Shown here piece by piece: positions 33,987 through 40,877 of a stretch of DNA of 40,877 nt (within the stretch, counting starts at the first letter, position 1; every line of letters begins with the position of its first letter). The stretch lies in NCBI GenBank assembly GCA_964545715.1, contig CAZJHX010000096.1, forward strand, positions 1-40,877, written 5' to 3'. The notes below the pieces were generated by a model. That model was not told the origin of the DNA and searched no databases. It saw nothing but the letters and a program-made list of their open reading frames with translations. Origin of the DNA: CAZJHX01 sp964545715 (GTDB taxonomy: Bacteria; Myxococcota_A; UBA9042; GCA-2863065). The position numbers and the translations under genes are program-made.

Positions 33987-34991
33987 TTAGTCGCAGACGG
34001 TCTTGTAATCGTCGCAACACTCATCAAATTTTGAGCAGGAGCCATCGCACTGGCAGGTGGCGTTGACCTTGAACTCGCCGCAGCGGTTCTTGCAGGAGTC
34101 GGCGCCGGGGGTCTTGCAGTCGCCGGGGCAGGTGCTTGGAAACTCGCCGGCTTCGCACTTCTGATTGCCGCAGATCGGGTCTTTGCCGCCGCCTTCGCTG
34201 AAGCAGCCGGCGGCCTGGGAGCACTCCAATACGTTGAGCAGGTTCTGCTTGGCGCTGGAGCCGCCGCTGTTGAGGCAGCCGTCGACGCAGCCCATGTTGG
34301 GGCCGCAGTTGATGAGGCAGCTCCACACGCCGGCGCACTTGGAGGTGTCAAAGCAGGCGGCGTAGGTCGCGGCGCAAAGCTGCTCCATGCAGGCGCGATA
34401 CTCGTCTTTGTATGGGCCGGCGCAGTCCTTGGCGCATGTGGCGGTGTTCTCGTTATAGCCGCAGTCGCCGTCGCCGCAGTGGCCCTGAGGGCAGGCGGTC
34501 TTGTAGTCCGAGCAGCAGTCGCCGAAGTTCAGGCAGTCGGCCTCGCACTGGCAGGTCCAGTCGCTGTTGTACACGCCACAGGCGTTGGCGCAGTTGCCGG
34601 GGCCCGGGTCCGGGTGACAGTCGGCTGGGCAGTCACCGGAGTTCTCGCCGGCCTCGGCGTCGCAGATGCTGTCGCCGCAGCCGGTGGTCGGTGTTTCGGG
34701 GGGCGTGTGCGGGTCGGTTTTGGGGTCCTCTGGGGGCGCGTCGGCGCAGTCCGGACCCTCGCAGGGCGGGGTCTCGGTGTCTTGGGGCGTCCCCGTGGTC
34801 GGGGGCGTCGGCTGCGTGGGGTCGGTCAGGTCGGGGGTCTCGGCGGGCTCAGGCTTCGTCTCGCCGTGGTACTTGGGCCCGTTTTTTTTGGTCATCATGA
34901 ACGGGGCAGGCGCCTCTTTCTTGCACCCCAGCGTCGCGGCCGCGATCACGCCGGCCAGGCACAGGTGAAAGAACAAGAGTCTGCTGGTCAA
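33987..34991 (-). CDS. Lipoprotein with two somatomedin-B-like domains
   Basis: 334 residues. The TTG start at 34991 follows GGAGG six bases upstream, which favours it over the upstream in-frame start at 35084. The lipobox is AAATLGC (Cys23), followed by a long Pro/Thr-rich linker. Two domains have the full eight-Cys somatomedin-B pattern: ANACGVYNSDWTCQCEADC then DCCSDYKTAC, and KNRCGEFKVNATCQC then ECCDDYKTVC at the very C-terminus. Other Cys-rich pieces (CGDGDCGYNENTATCAKDC, CGNQKCEAGEFPSTCPGDC) flank a helical central part. Somatomedin-B is mainly an animal extracellular fold, found in some bacteria. Surface-exposed and disulfide-dependent; role unknown. Confidence 0.9.
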   Translation of the reverse strand: MTSRLLFFHLCLAGVIAAATLGCKKEAPAPFMMTKKNGPKYHGETKPEPAETPDLTDPTQPTPPTTGTPQDTETPPCEGPDCADAPPEDPKTDPHTPPETPTTGCGDSICDAEAGENSGDCPADCHPDPGPGNCANACGVYNSDWTCQCEADCLNFGDCCSDYKTACPQGHCGDGDCGYNENTATCAKDCAGPYKDEYRACMEQLCAATYAACFDTSKCAGVWSCLINCGPNMGCVDGCLNSGGSSAKQNLLNVLECSQAAGCFSEGGGKDPICGNQKCEAGEFPSTCPGDCKTPGADSCKNRCGEFKVNATCQCDGSCSKFDECCDDYKTVCD

Positions 34992-35035
34992 ATGACGCCT
35001 CCGTGGCTCGACCTTGGGGGTGCACCAAACAGCGC

Positions 35036-35077
35036 AGCCGAGTCCCGCATCAAAGTTAATCGATGCGGAACCCGGCT
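35036..35077 (-). terminator. Strong hairpin after the large repeat gene
   Basis: A 16-base arm at 35036-35051 (AGCCGAGTCCCGCATC) pairs with 35062-35077 (GATGCGGAACCCGGCT), with two mismatches that could be G-U pairs and a 10-base loop. It begins 33 bases past the minus-strand stop at 35110 and is followed by a short TTT. It would separate the large gene from the somatomedin-B lipoprotein gene. Confidence 0.6.
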
Positions 35078-35109
35078 GACTCAAGGCTCCTTATTGGAAA
35101 GTGGTGTGT

Positions 35110-36693
35110 TTATTTGCCTCCGCACTGCGGGGCGTCTTTCGTCGTCAGGCCGGTCACGGTCAGCCCGCCGTGGATGTCGCCGACTTTGAAGGGCTGCGAG
35201 CAGGAGGTGTGGATCTTGAGATCCTGCTCGGACTTGCCGCCCGGCTTCTTGATCCAGGCCTGAATCCATGGCCGGAACTTGTCGCCGCTGGAGAAGATGG
35301 TGAACGAGTCGTTCAGCGAGATGGTCTCGTTGAAGATCACGCCGTTGTCCTTCTCCGTGATGATGATCATGGCCGGGTCCATCGAGTTGACGCAGCAGTT
35401 GCCGCACGAGAAGCCGCTCTGCTGGTCGTGGTCAGACGCGTCGCACTCGCCGCCCGTGTACTCGAACGTAATCGAGGTCAGGTTGCTGTCGCCGCACTCG
35501 GTGGCCTCGTCGCAGCACGGGTCCGGCGCGTGAGCACAGCCGGTCTGCGGGTCACAGCTGTCGATCGTGCAGTCGTCGCCGTCGTCACAGTCGATGGTGC
35601 CATTGCCGCCGTCGAGCGTGGTCAGGGCCTCCACTGTCAGCGCGCCGAAGACGTCGCCAACCTTGAAGGGCTGCGAGCAGGAGGTGTGGATCTTGAGGTC
35701 CTGCTCCGACTTGCCGCCGGGCGTTTTGATCCACGCCTGCATCTCCGAGTCGAACTTGGTCCCGTCAGCGACCACCGTGAAGGTGCCGTTCAGGGCGACG
35801 GTGCCGCTGAAGACGGTGTCGCCGCCGTCGCGGATGATGATCATCGCCGGGTCCATGAAGTTCACGCAGCAGTTGCCGCACCAGTCCTTGGTCTGGTCGT
35901 TGTCTGAGGCGTCGCAGTTGCCGCCGGTGTAGCGGAACGTAATCGTGGTCAGCTTGCTGTCGCCGCACTCGGTCGGGCCGTCCTCGCTGCAGCACAGGTC
36001 CGCCTCGTGGTTGCAGCCCGTCGCCGGGTCACAGCTGTCCTCGGTGCAGCTGTCGTCGTCGTCGCACGTGTTGGGCGCGCCGGACTTACACGTCGCATCC
36101 CAGCAGGTGTCGTTGACAGTGCACGGGTTGCCGTCGTCGCAGCTGTTGCCCGCGGTGGCGCTGTGAACGCAGCCGCCGGCCTTCTCGCTGCAGAAGTCCT
36201 TGGTGCAGACGTTGCCGTCGTCGCAGTCGATGGGCTTGCCACCGGCGCAGGCCCCGTCCCAGCAGGTGTCACCCGTGCTGCAGGCGCTGCCGTCGTCGCA
36301 GGCGTTGCCCTTGGTGTTGGTGTGCTTGCAGCCCTTGTCCGGGTCGCAGGAGTCGGCGGTGCACTCGTTGCCGTCGTCGCAGCTGATCTCCTTGCCGGGC
36401 TTGCACTCGCCGCCCCAGCAGGTGTCGCCCAGGGTGCACAGGTTGCCGTCTTTGCAGCTGTTGCCCTCGGTGTCCTTGTGGATGCAGCCCTTCGAGGGTG
36501 AGCAGTAGTCCTTGGTGCAGACGTTGCCGTCCTTACAGTTGACCTGCTTGCCGCCGGTGCAGGCCCCGTCCCAGCAGCTCTCGCCGGTGGTGCACGCGTT
36601 GTCGTCGTTGCACTTGGCGCCGTCGTCGTTGGTGTGAATGCAGCCCTTGGTCGGGTGGCAGGAGTCCACGGTGCACGGGTTGCCGTCGTCGCA
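35110..36693 (-). CDS. C-terminal part of the large peroxidase/repeat protein, cut off by in-frame stops
   Basis: This is the continuation, in the same frame, of the gene at 36754-40877; the two pieces are separated by a 67-bp aberrant tract with two TAG codons. It carries further CTDC-type units (CDDGNVCTKDFC, CNDDNACTTGESCWDG), then two copies of a roughly 120-residue domain: ECGDSKLTTITFRYTGGNCD to HTSCSQPFKVGDVFGALTV, and ECGDSNLTSITFEYTGGECD to HTSCSQPFKVGDIHGGLTV. The domain resembles, from memory, a DUF7467-like module of myxobacterial surface proteins and could be a sorting or adhesive tail. As an isolated frame it lacks a signal peptide; the first start is an ATG-like codon at 36669 without a ribosome binding site. 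If the stops are errors, the protein is a single one of more than 1900 residues. Confidence 0.75.
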   Translation of the reverse strand, partial: CDDGNPCTVDSCHPTKGCIHTNDDGAKCNDDNACTTGESCWDGACTGGKQVNCKDGNVCTKDYCSPSKGCIHKDTEGNSCKDGNLCTLGDTCWGGECKPGKEISCDDGNECTADSCDPDKGCKHTNTKGNACDDGSACSTGDTCWDGACAGGKPIDCDDGNVCTKDFCSEKAGGCVHSATAGNSCDDGNPCTVNDTCWDATCKSGAPNTCDDDDSCTEDSCDPATGCNHEADLCCSEDGPTECGDSKLTTITFRYTGGNCDASDNDQTKDWCGNCCVNFMDPAMIIIRDGGDTVFSGTVALNGTFTVVADGTKFDSEMQAWIKTPGGKSEQDLKIHTSCSQPFKVGDVFGALTVEALTTLDGGNGTIDCDDGDDCTIDSCDPQTGCAHAPDPCCDEATECGDSNLTSITFEYTGGECDASDHDQQSGFSCGNCCVNSMDPAMIIITEKDNGVIFNETISLNDSFTIFSSGDKFRPWIQAWIKKPGGKSEQDLKIHTSCSQPFKVGDIHGGLTVTGLTTKDAPQCGGK

Positions 36694-38110
36694 CTAAACC
36701 CGCTTGCCCGCCATGCACTCGCCCCCCCACCACGACTCCGCCGGGGTGCCCCCCTACCCCTCTTTGCAGCTGTTGCCCTCGGTGTCTTTGTGCTGGCAGC
36801 CCTTGGCCTTGGAGCAGTAGTCCTTGGTGCAGACGTTGCCGTCGTTGCAGTTGATCTGCTTGCCGCCCTTACATTCTTTGTCCCAGCAGGTCTCCCCAGT
36901 TGTGCACGCGTTGTCGTCGTCGCACTTGTTGCCCGCGGTCGCCTTGGTCTTGCAGCCGTCTTTGACGTCGCAGTAGTCCTTGGTGCAGACGTTGTCGTCG
37001 TCGCAGATGACCGGCTTGCCGGCAGCACACTTGCTGTCCCAGCAGCTGTCACCGCTGGTGCAGGCGTTGCCGTCGTTGCATTTGGCGCCGTCGTCGTTGG
37101 TGTGCACGCAGCCCTTGGTGGGGTGGCAGGAGTCCACCGTGCACGGGTTGCCGTCGTCACAATCGATGGTCTTGCCGCCCTTGCACTGTTTGTCCCAGCA
37201 GGTCTCGCCGGTCGTGCACGAGTTCCCATCGTCGCAGGCGTTGCCCGACGTCGCCAGGTGCGTGCAGCCCTTCGACTTGGAGCAATAGTCCTTGGTGCAC
37301 ACGTCGCCGTCGTCGCAGTTCAGCGGCTTGCCGCCGACGCATTTCTTGTCCCAGCAGCTGTCGTTTGTGGTGCACTGGTTGCCGTCGGAGCACTTCACGC
37401 CGTCCGCGTTTTTGTAGACGCAGCCCTTGTCGGCGTCGCACACGTCCTGGGTGCAGACGTTGCCATCGTTGCACTTCAGTGGCTTGCCCGGAGTGCAAGA
37501 GCCGTCCCAGCAGCTGTCGCCGTCGGTGCAGATGTTGCCGTCGCTGCAGGACTTGCCGTCCTTGTTCTTGTGCTGGCAGCCGACCTTCGGGTCGCAGAAA
37601 TCGGTCGTGCAGATGTTGTTGTCATCACAGTCCAGCTCGCTTTCGCCGGCACACTGCCCATCCCAGCACGAGCCGCCCGTGTGGCACAGGTTGTTCTTGT
37701 CCTGGCACGGCGCGCCGTCATCGTTGACGTGGATGCAGCCCTTCTTGGGGTCGCAGATGTCCGTGGTGCACGGGTTGCCGTCGTCGCAGGGCTCGCCCAT
37801 ACCGGAGACGCAGAAACCGTCCCAGCACTCGGCGTCCGAGCACTCTTTGCCGTCGTCGCAGGGCAGACCGTTGTGCGGCGCGCTGATGCAGCCGTTCTTT
37901 TTGTCGCAGCTGTCGCTGGTGCACGGGTTGCCGTCGTCGCAGTCGGTGGCCGGACCGGGCTGACAAATGCCGTCCCAACAGCTGTCCTTCTCAGTGCAGA
38001 CGTTGCCGTCATCGCAGCTGGCCCCGTCGTTGTGCTTGTAGACGCAGCCCTTCTTGACGTCGCAGATGTCGGCGGTGCACGGGTCGCCGTCGTCACAGCT
38101 CTCGGCCGTG
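36000..38110 (-). repeat. Tandem ~150-bp coding repeats, about 14 units
   Basis: Each unit of about 51 residues alternates a CDDGNxCTxDxCDxxxGCxH half with a CxDGNxCTxxDSCWDGxCxxGK half. Units are spaced about 153 bp apart and are closely similar at the DNA level, especially TGCGACGACGGCAACCCGTG (seen on the minus strand). Copy number may vary between strains and may be wrong in this assembly. Confidence 0.8.
36694..36760 (-). other. Aberrant tract with two in-frame stops in the repeat gene
   Basis: Compared with the intact repeat copy at about 36376-36442, this 67-bp tract has the same length and the same flanks, but many substitutions, mostly into C on the plus strand. It yields TAG codons at 36756-36754 and 36696-36694 exactly 20 codons apart, yet keeps fragments such as WWGGEC. 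Substitutions without any indel, packed in one unit, look more like poor base calls or a bad consensus than natural decay. Confidence 0.7.
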
Positions 38111-40877
38111 CAGACGGGCGGCAGGCAGCCACCGCCTGAGCCCTTGTGGCCCTGGAACGGCGCCTTGTGGAACTCGCCGTAGCCGGTTACCGAGTTGGCG
38201 ACCATCGTGCCGTTGAAGTCGGCCGAGTAGAACTGGACGTCCGCGTGCGGCGCCAGCATGGAGCCGCGGAAGCTGATGCTGGTGACAGTGACCCACTTGG
38301 CGTGCGGCAGGTTGAACAGCGTGTTCTCCGCGGTCGCGCCCCACAGGTTCATCTGGAAGTTGCTGAACTCGACCTCTTTGCCGGTCACGTTGATGAGCAC
38401 GGTGGCGCCCACCGGCACGTCGACGGTCAGGTCCGCCGCGTTGTTGATGGCCGCGGCCGACACTTGGAAGACGTTCAGCCCGGGGTTGTCGTCCTTCATG
38501 ATGATGGAGCCCCACGGCATGATCGAGACGCTGCCGCTGGTGGGCTTGCCGTTCAGCTTGGCCGACAGCAGCCACAGCTCTTTCTCAGCCTGGTTGAAGT
38601 CGATCGGGTTGCCTTTCTTCAGCTCGCCGCCGTTGGCCAGCGTCAGCGTCTGGTTTGTGTTGGCGCTCTGCGAGTAGATGACGTTGCCGTAGACCGTGCC
38701 GTTCTCAGCGTTGACGTTGGCCGCCACGATGACGTCGCTGCCCGGGTCTTTCTGCCCGGCGCTGAAGCCCGTCAGGTTGACCCAGCCGCCGGCCGCGATG
38801 CGACCGTGAATGTCCTGGCCGCCCGAGTAATCCCAGAACGCGAAGACGTTGAAGTCCTTGGCCGGGCCCAGGTCAAACGCCTCGGCGTCGCCGTCGCAGC
38901 ACTGGAACGGCTCAGAAGCGAAGCCCTGCAGCGGGTCCAGCCCCTTGGCCTTGCGACCGGCAGCGCCGACCGCGGGAATCTCGAGGATCGTGTCGTCGCC
39001 CACCAGACCGTCGGTGCTGGTGACCCACTCGGTGTTGCCCTCGTGGCCGTTGTTGACGAACAGCTGCGGGTGGTCGAACGGCGCCTTCTCCCAGCGCACG
39101 CGCTCGTCGGTGAGCGCCTTCATGAAGCAGACCAGCGCGCGCTGATCGTCGTCGCTCAGGTTCAGCGGGTGCATGTCGTGGTCGAGGTTGGAGTTGTTCT
39201 TGCCGAAGCCGGACGTGTCGCCGCCACCCTTGTGGTCGCGGGCGTCGCCGCCGCGGTTCTTGAACGCGATGACCTGCGCCAGGGTCGCCTGGCCACCGTT
39301 GTGGAAGAAGGGACCCTGCAGCTCGATGTTGCGCAGGCCGGGAGTGCGGAAGGCGCCGTCAACTGCGACACGCTCGTTCTTGGCGACCGGGGTGCACGCG
39401 TCCTCGTCGAAGCTGCACGGGTCGGTCCAGAAGGAATCCACCAGGCTGCCGCCGCCGGCCTTGTCGACCATCTGGCGCGAGAAGGACAGCGGGTTGCCGA
39501 AGTCGCCCAGACCACCGAGGCCGATGTCCTCTTTCGTGGGCCGCACGCCGATGTTGTAGAAGCCGCGGTCCTGCAGGACGACGTCGCCGTTGGCCAGCGT
39601 GCGGCGGTTTACGAAGTTCTTGGCGGCGTCGTTGACCGCGAAGTGGCTGGCGTCCGAGAACACCGGCGTGTTGTGGCACTCGACGCACTCGCCGTGGCCC
39701 AGGAACACGTCCAGGCCATGCTTCTGCTGCGACGTCAGGGCGCCGTGTTTGCCCTCGACAAAGTCGTCGAACGGCGTCTCGTCCGAGACCAGCGTGTTGT
39801 CGTACAGCGCGAGGGCGATGCCGGCGAAGAGCGAGAAGTTGGCCTCGATGAGCTTGTAGCCGTCGACCGTCTTGTTGGACTTCCAGAACTTGGACTTGAA
39901 GGCGTCCTTCACGTACCGAGCGTACTCGTGGTTGAGACCCTTGCCGCTGACGTGGCGGAACTGACCCAGCACGCCGTCGGTGGCGTCGACGTCCTGAATC
40001 TCCAGGGGGCGGTTCCACAGCAGCTTGCGGCCCACGTCGGCGAACTTGCGGCCGGTGCAGGACATCTCGATGGCAGACAGCTCGGGACCGACCTCCTGGG
40101 AGGCCAGGGCGCCGTTCTTCATCTCGACGATCATCGGGACCAGCTTGCCGCCGGGACCCACGACCGTCACGGCCGCGCCGTTGTCGCGCTTGCCGAAGGG
40201 GTTCTGCCCGTTGAACACGAAGTTGCCGCGACCGTCCCAGAACGAGCGGTGCATGAAGCCGGCGTTGATGTTGGTCGGCGTGTTGCGCTCGGTGGTCTGG
40301 CGCAGGTTCTTGCCGCCGACGTGGAAGATGTCGTCGTCGATGTGCTCACATTGGTCGGTGTCGTTGCTCACTTTCGTCTGGATGAATTTGCGCTGGGTGA
40401 CGCCCGCCGAGGCCGCGATGTCGTCCGTGGAAAAAATCACGGCCGAGTTGCGGTTGTCGGGGTCCGACAGCTGGTGAAATGGAAAGTCCGTGTCCAGCAG
40501 CTCGTAGTTGGGACCACCCGGCGAACCCGAGGCGGTCGGGTTGAACGTGGTGGACGCCGGGGTGCCCTCCGTGTGGCGGAAGCCCGGGTTGAGCTGATTC
40601 TTGCGGCGCGTATCGGCGCCGGCGTTGAAGTGACACGACGCACAGGCCTGCTGCCCGTCGCTGCCCATACGCATGTCCCAGAAGAGCGCCTTGCCCAGCG
40701 CGATTGCCTTTTGACGGTCCTTAACGAACCACTCCAAATTGCCGAGCTCAGGTGGCTTATGTCCCTTCAGCGAGCCTATTTTGGCGACCGCATCAGGCGG
40801 GATAAGCGACTGCTCAGTGTGAGCTAGTTGTCGAGATCGGAAGTTCGTTCCGTATTTGACCAGTCTTGCAGAGTCCA
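36754..40877 (-). CDS. Di-haem cytochrome c peroxidase fused to choice-of-anchor A and CTDC-type repeats (5' partial)
   Basis: The frame stays open to the right edge, and residues upstream of the TTG at 40737 (SLIPPDAVAKIGSLKGHKPP) are natural protein, so the true start and any signal peptide lie outside. The peroxidase part has two haem sites, CASCH (in DGQQACASCHFNAGADTR) and CVECH (in GHGECVECHNTPVFSD), plus NINAGFMHRSFWDGRGNFVF, FRTPGLRNIELQGPFFHNGG and LNLSDDDQRALVCFMKAL. A choice-of-anchor A domain follows (DFNVFAFWDYSGG, HGRIAAGGWVNLTGFS, NVFQVSAAAINNAADL, FRGSMLAPHADVQF), related to the protein at 32913. Then come many Cys-rich CTDC-type units up to the TAG at 36754. A MauG/CCP-type enzyme displayed on a long disulfide-rich stalk is plausible. 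The frame continues past the stop as 35110-36693. Confidence 0.88.
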   Translation of the reverse strand, partial: DSARLVKYGTNFRSRQLAHTEQSLIPPDAVAKIGSLKGHKPPELGNLEWFVKDRQKAIALGKALFWDMRMGSDGQQACASCHFNAGADTRRKNQLNPGFRHTEGTPASTTFNPTASGSPGGPNYELLDTDFPFHQLSDPDNRNSAVIFSTDDIAASAGVTQRKFIQTKVSNDTDQCEHIDDDIFHVGGKNLRQTTERNTPTNINAGFMHRSFWDGRGNFVFNGQNPFGKRDNGAAVTVVGPGGKLVPMIVEMKNGALASQEVGPELSAIEMSCTGRKFADVGRKLLWNRPLEIQDVDATDGVLGQFRHVSGKGLNHEYARYVKDAFKSKFWKSNKTVDGYKLIEANFSLFAGIALALYDNTLVSDETPFDDFVEGKHGALTSQQKHGLDVFLGHGECVECHNTPVFSDASHFAVNDAAKNFVNRRTLANGDVVLQDRGFYNIGVRPTKEDIGLGGLGDFGNPLSFSRQMVDKAGGGSLVDSFWTDPCSFDEDACTPVAKNERVAVDGAFRTPGLRNIELQGPFFHNGGQATLAQVIAFKNRGGDARDHKGGGDTSGFGKNNSNLDHDMHPLNLSDDDQRALVCFMKALTDERVRWEKAPFDHPQLFVNNGHEGNTEWVTSTDGLVGDDTILEIPAVGAAGRKAKGLDPLQGFASEPFQCCDGDAEAFDLGPAKDFNVFAFWDYSGGQDIHGRIAAGGWVNLTGFSAGQKDPGSDVIVAANVNAENGTVYGNVIYSQSANTNQTLTLANGGELKKGNPIDFNQAEKELWLLSAKLNGKPTSGSVSIMPWGSIIMKDDNPGLNVFQVSAAAINNAADLTVDVPVGATVLINVTGKEVEFSNFQMNLWGATAENTLFNLPHAKWVTVTSISFRGSMLAPHADVQFYSADFNGTMVANSVTGYGEFHKAPFQGHKGSGGGCLPPVCTAESCDDGDPCTADICDVKKGCVYKHNDGASCDDGNVCTEKDSCWDGICQPGPATDCDDGNPCTSDSCDKKNGCISAPHNGLPCDDGKECSDAECWDGFCVSGMGEPCDDGNPCTTDICDPKKGCIHVNDDGAPCQDKNNLCHTGGSCWDGQCAGESELDCDDNNICTTDFCDPKVGCQHKNKDGKSCSDGNICTDGDSCWDGSCTPGKPLKCNDGNVCTQDVCDADKGCVYKNADGVKCSDGNQCTTNDSCWDKKCVGGKPLNCDDGDVCTKDYCSKSKGCTHLATSGNACDDGNSCTTGETCWDKQCKGGKTIDCDDGNPCTVDSCHPTKGCVHTNDDGAKCNDGNACTSGDSCWDSKCAAGKPVICDDDNVCTKDYCDVKDGCKTKATAGNKCDDDNACTTGETCWDKECKGGKQINCNDGNVCTKDYCSKAKGCQHKDTEGNSCKEG

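Noticed and set aside
36000..38110. Regular short repeats suggestive of CRISPR
   Set aside because: The period is about 150 bp, the whole unit is coding and in frame, and there are no unique spacers between constant repeats.
38146..40827. 893-residue plus-strand open frame
   Set aside because: Antisense of the di-haem peroxidase and anchor-A domain; the minus strand has CxxCH and family motifs.
40834..40843. AGATCGGAAG, identical to the first ten bases of a common sequencing adapter
   Set aside because: The reading frame of the peroxidase gene continues through it to the window edge and the following bases do not extend the adapter, so a chance match is more likely.

Overview
The window is GC-rich (roughly two-thirds G+C by eye) and densely coded on both strands, with many GTG and TTG starts and many 1-11 bp gene overlaps. 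It is rich in secreted lipoproteins carrying Cys-rich C-D-D-G-x-x-C-T repeats (the Dictyostelium CTDC-like type), a MopE-like metal-binding motif, choice-of-anchor A domains, somatomedin-B-like domains, LamG/PKD/CAP modules and a di-haem peroxidase. That mix is typical of Myxococcota and related former Deltaproteobacteria. No rRNA, tRNA, CRISPR array or intact insertion sequence was seen. A 100-N gap and three other damaged places suggest a draft, probably metagenomic, assembly.

Layout. 1-5.1 kb: a partial repeat/LamG-like/TIM-barrel-like lipoprotein holding the N gap, an OmpA-like protein lacking its N-terminus, a WD40 C-terminal fragment facing it, and a propeller-like lipoprotein. 5.2-13.4 kb: a protein with an LRGKSY motif, a LamG-PKD-CAP lipoprotein, a nucleotidyltransferase plus small partner (toxin-antitoxin-like), a membrane-anchored protein and a large lipoprotein. 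13.4-16.0 kb: an amino-acid permease fused to a PTS EIIA-like domain but lacking its N-terminus, abutting a second LRGKSY protein that lacks its C-terminus. 16.1-22.7 kb: the most unusual block, two copies of a translationally coupled pair (membrane-anchored di-iron ferritin-like protein followed by a NodU/TobZ-type carbamoyltransferase). One copy is followed by a DUF5989-like small membrane protein, and an SGNH hydrolase lies between the copies. The carbamoyltransferase of the first copy has lost several signature residues that the second keeps.

22.7-27.8 kb: a same-strand run feeding into the second ferritin/carbamoyltransferase pair, made of an HD-domain protein, a sigma region-4-like HTH protein, a nucleotidyltransferase, a large MopE/CTDC/propeller lipoprotein and a TlpA-like thioredoxin. 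27.9-32.7 kb: a five-gene sugar ABC importer operon (binding protein and two permeases, no ATPase), then a small protein and a membrane-anchored subtilase. 32.9-40.9 kb: a choice-of-anchor A lipoprotein, a lipoprotein with two somatomedin-B-like domains, and a very large gene entering from the right edge (di-haem peroxidase, choice-of-anchor A, about fourteen CTDC-type double units, two copies of a C-terminal domain). That gene is broken by two in-frame stops in a 67-bp aberrant tract.

The 16.1-22.7 kb block reads as a modification system: the carbamoyltransferases would transfer carbamoyl groups to a small molecule or glycan, the ferritin-like proteins would supply a membrane-associated oxidation, and the SGNH hydrolase would edit an ester. 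The substrate is unknown and this is inference from families and gene order.
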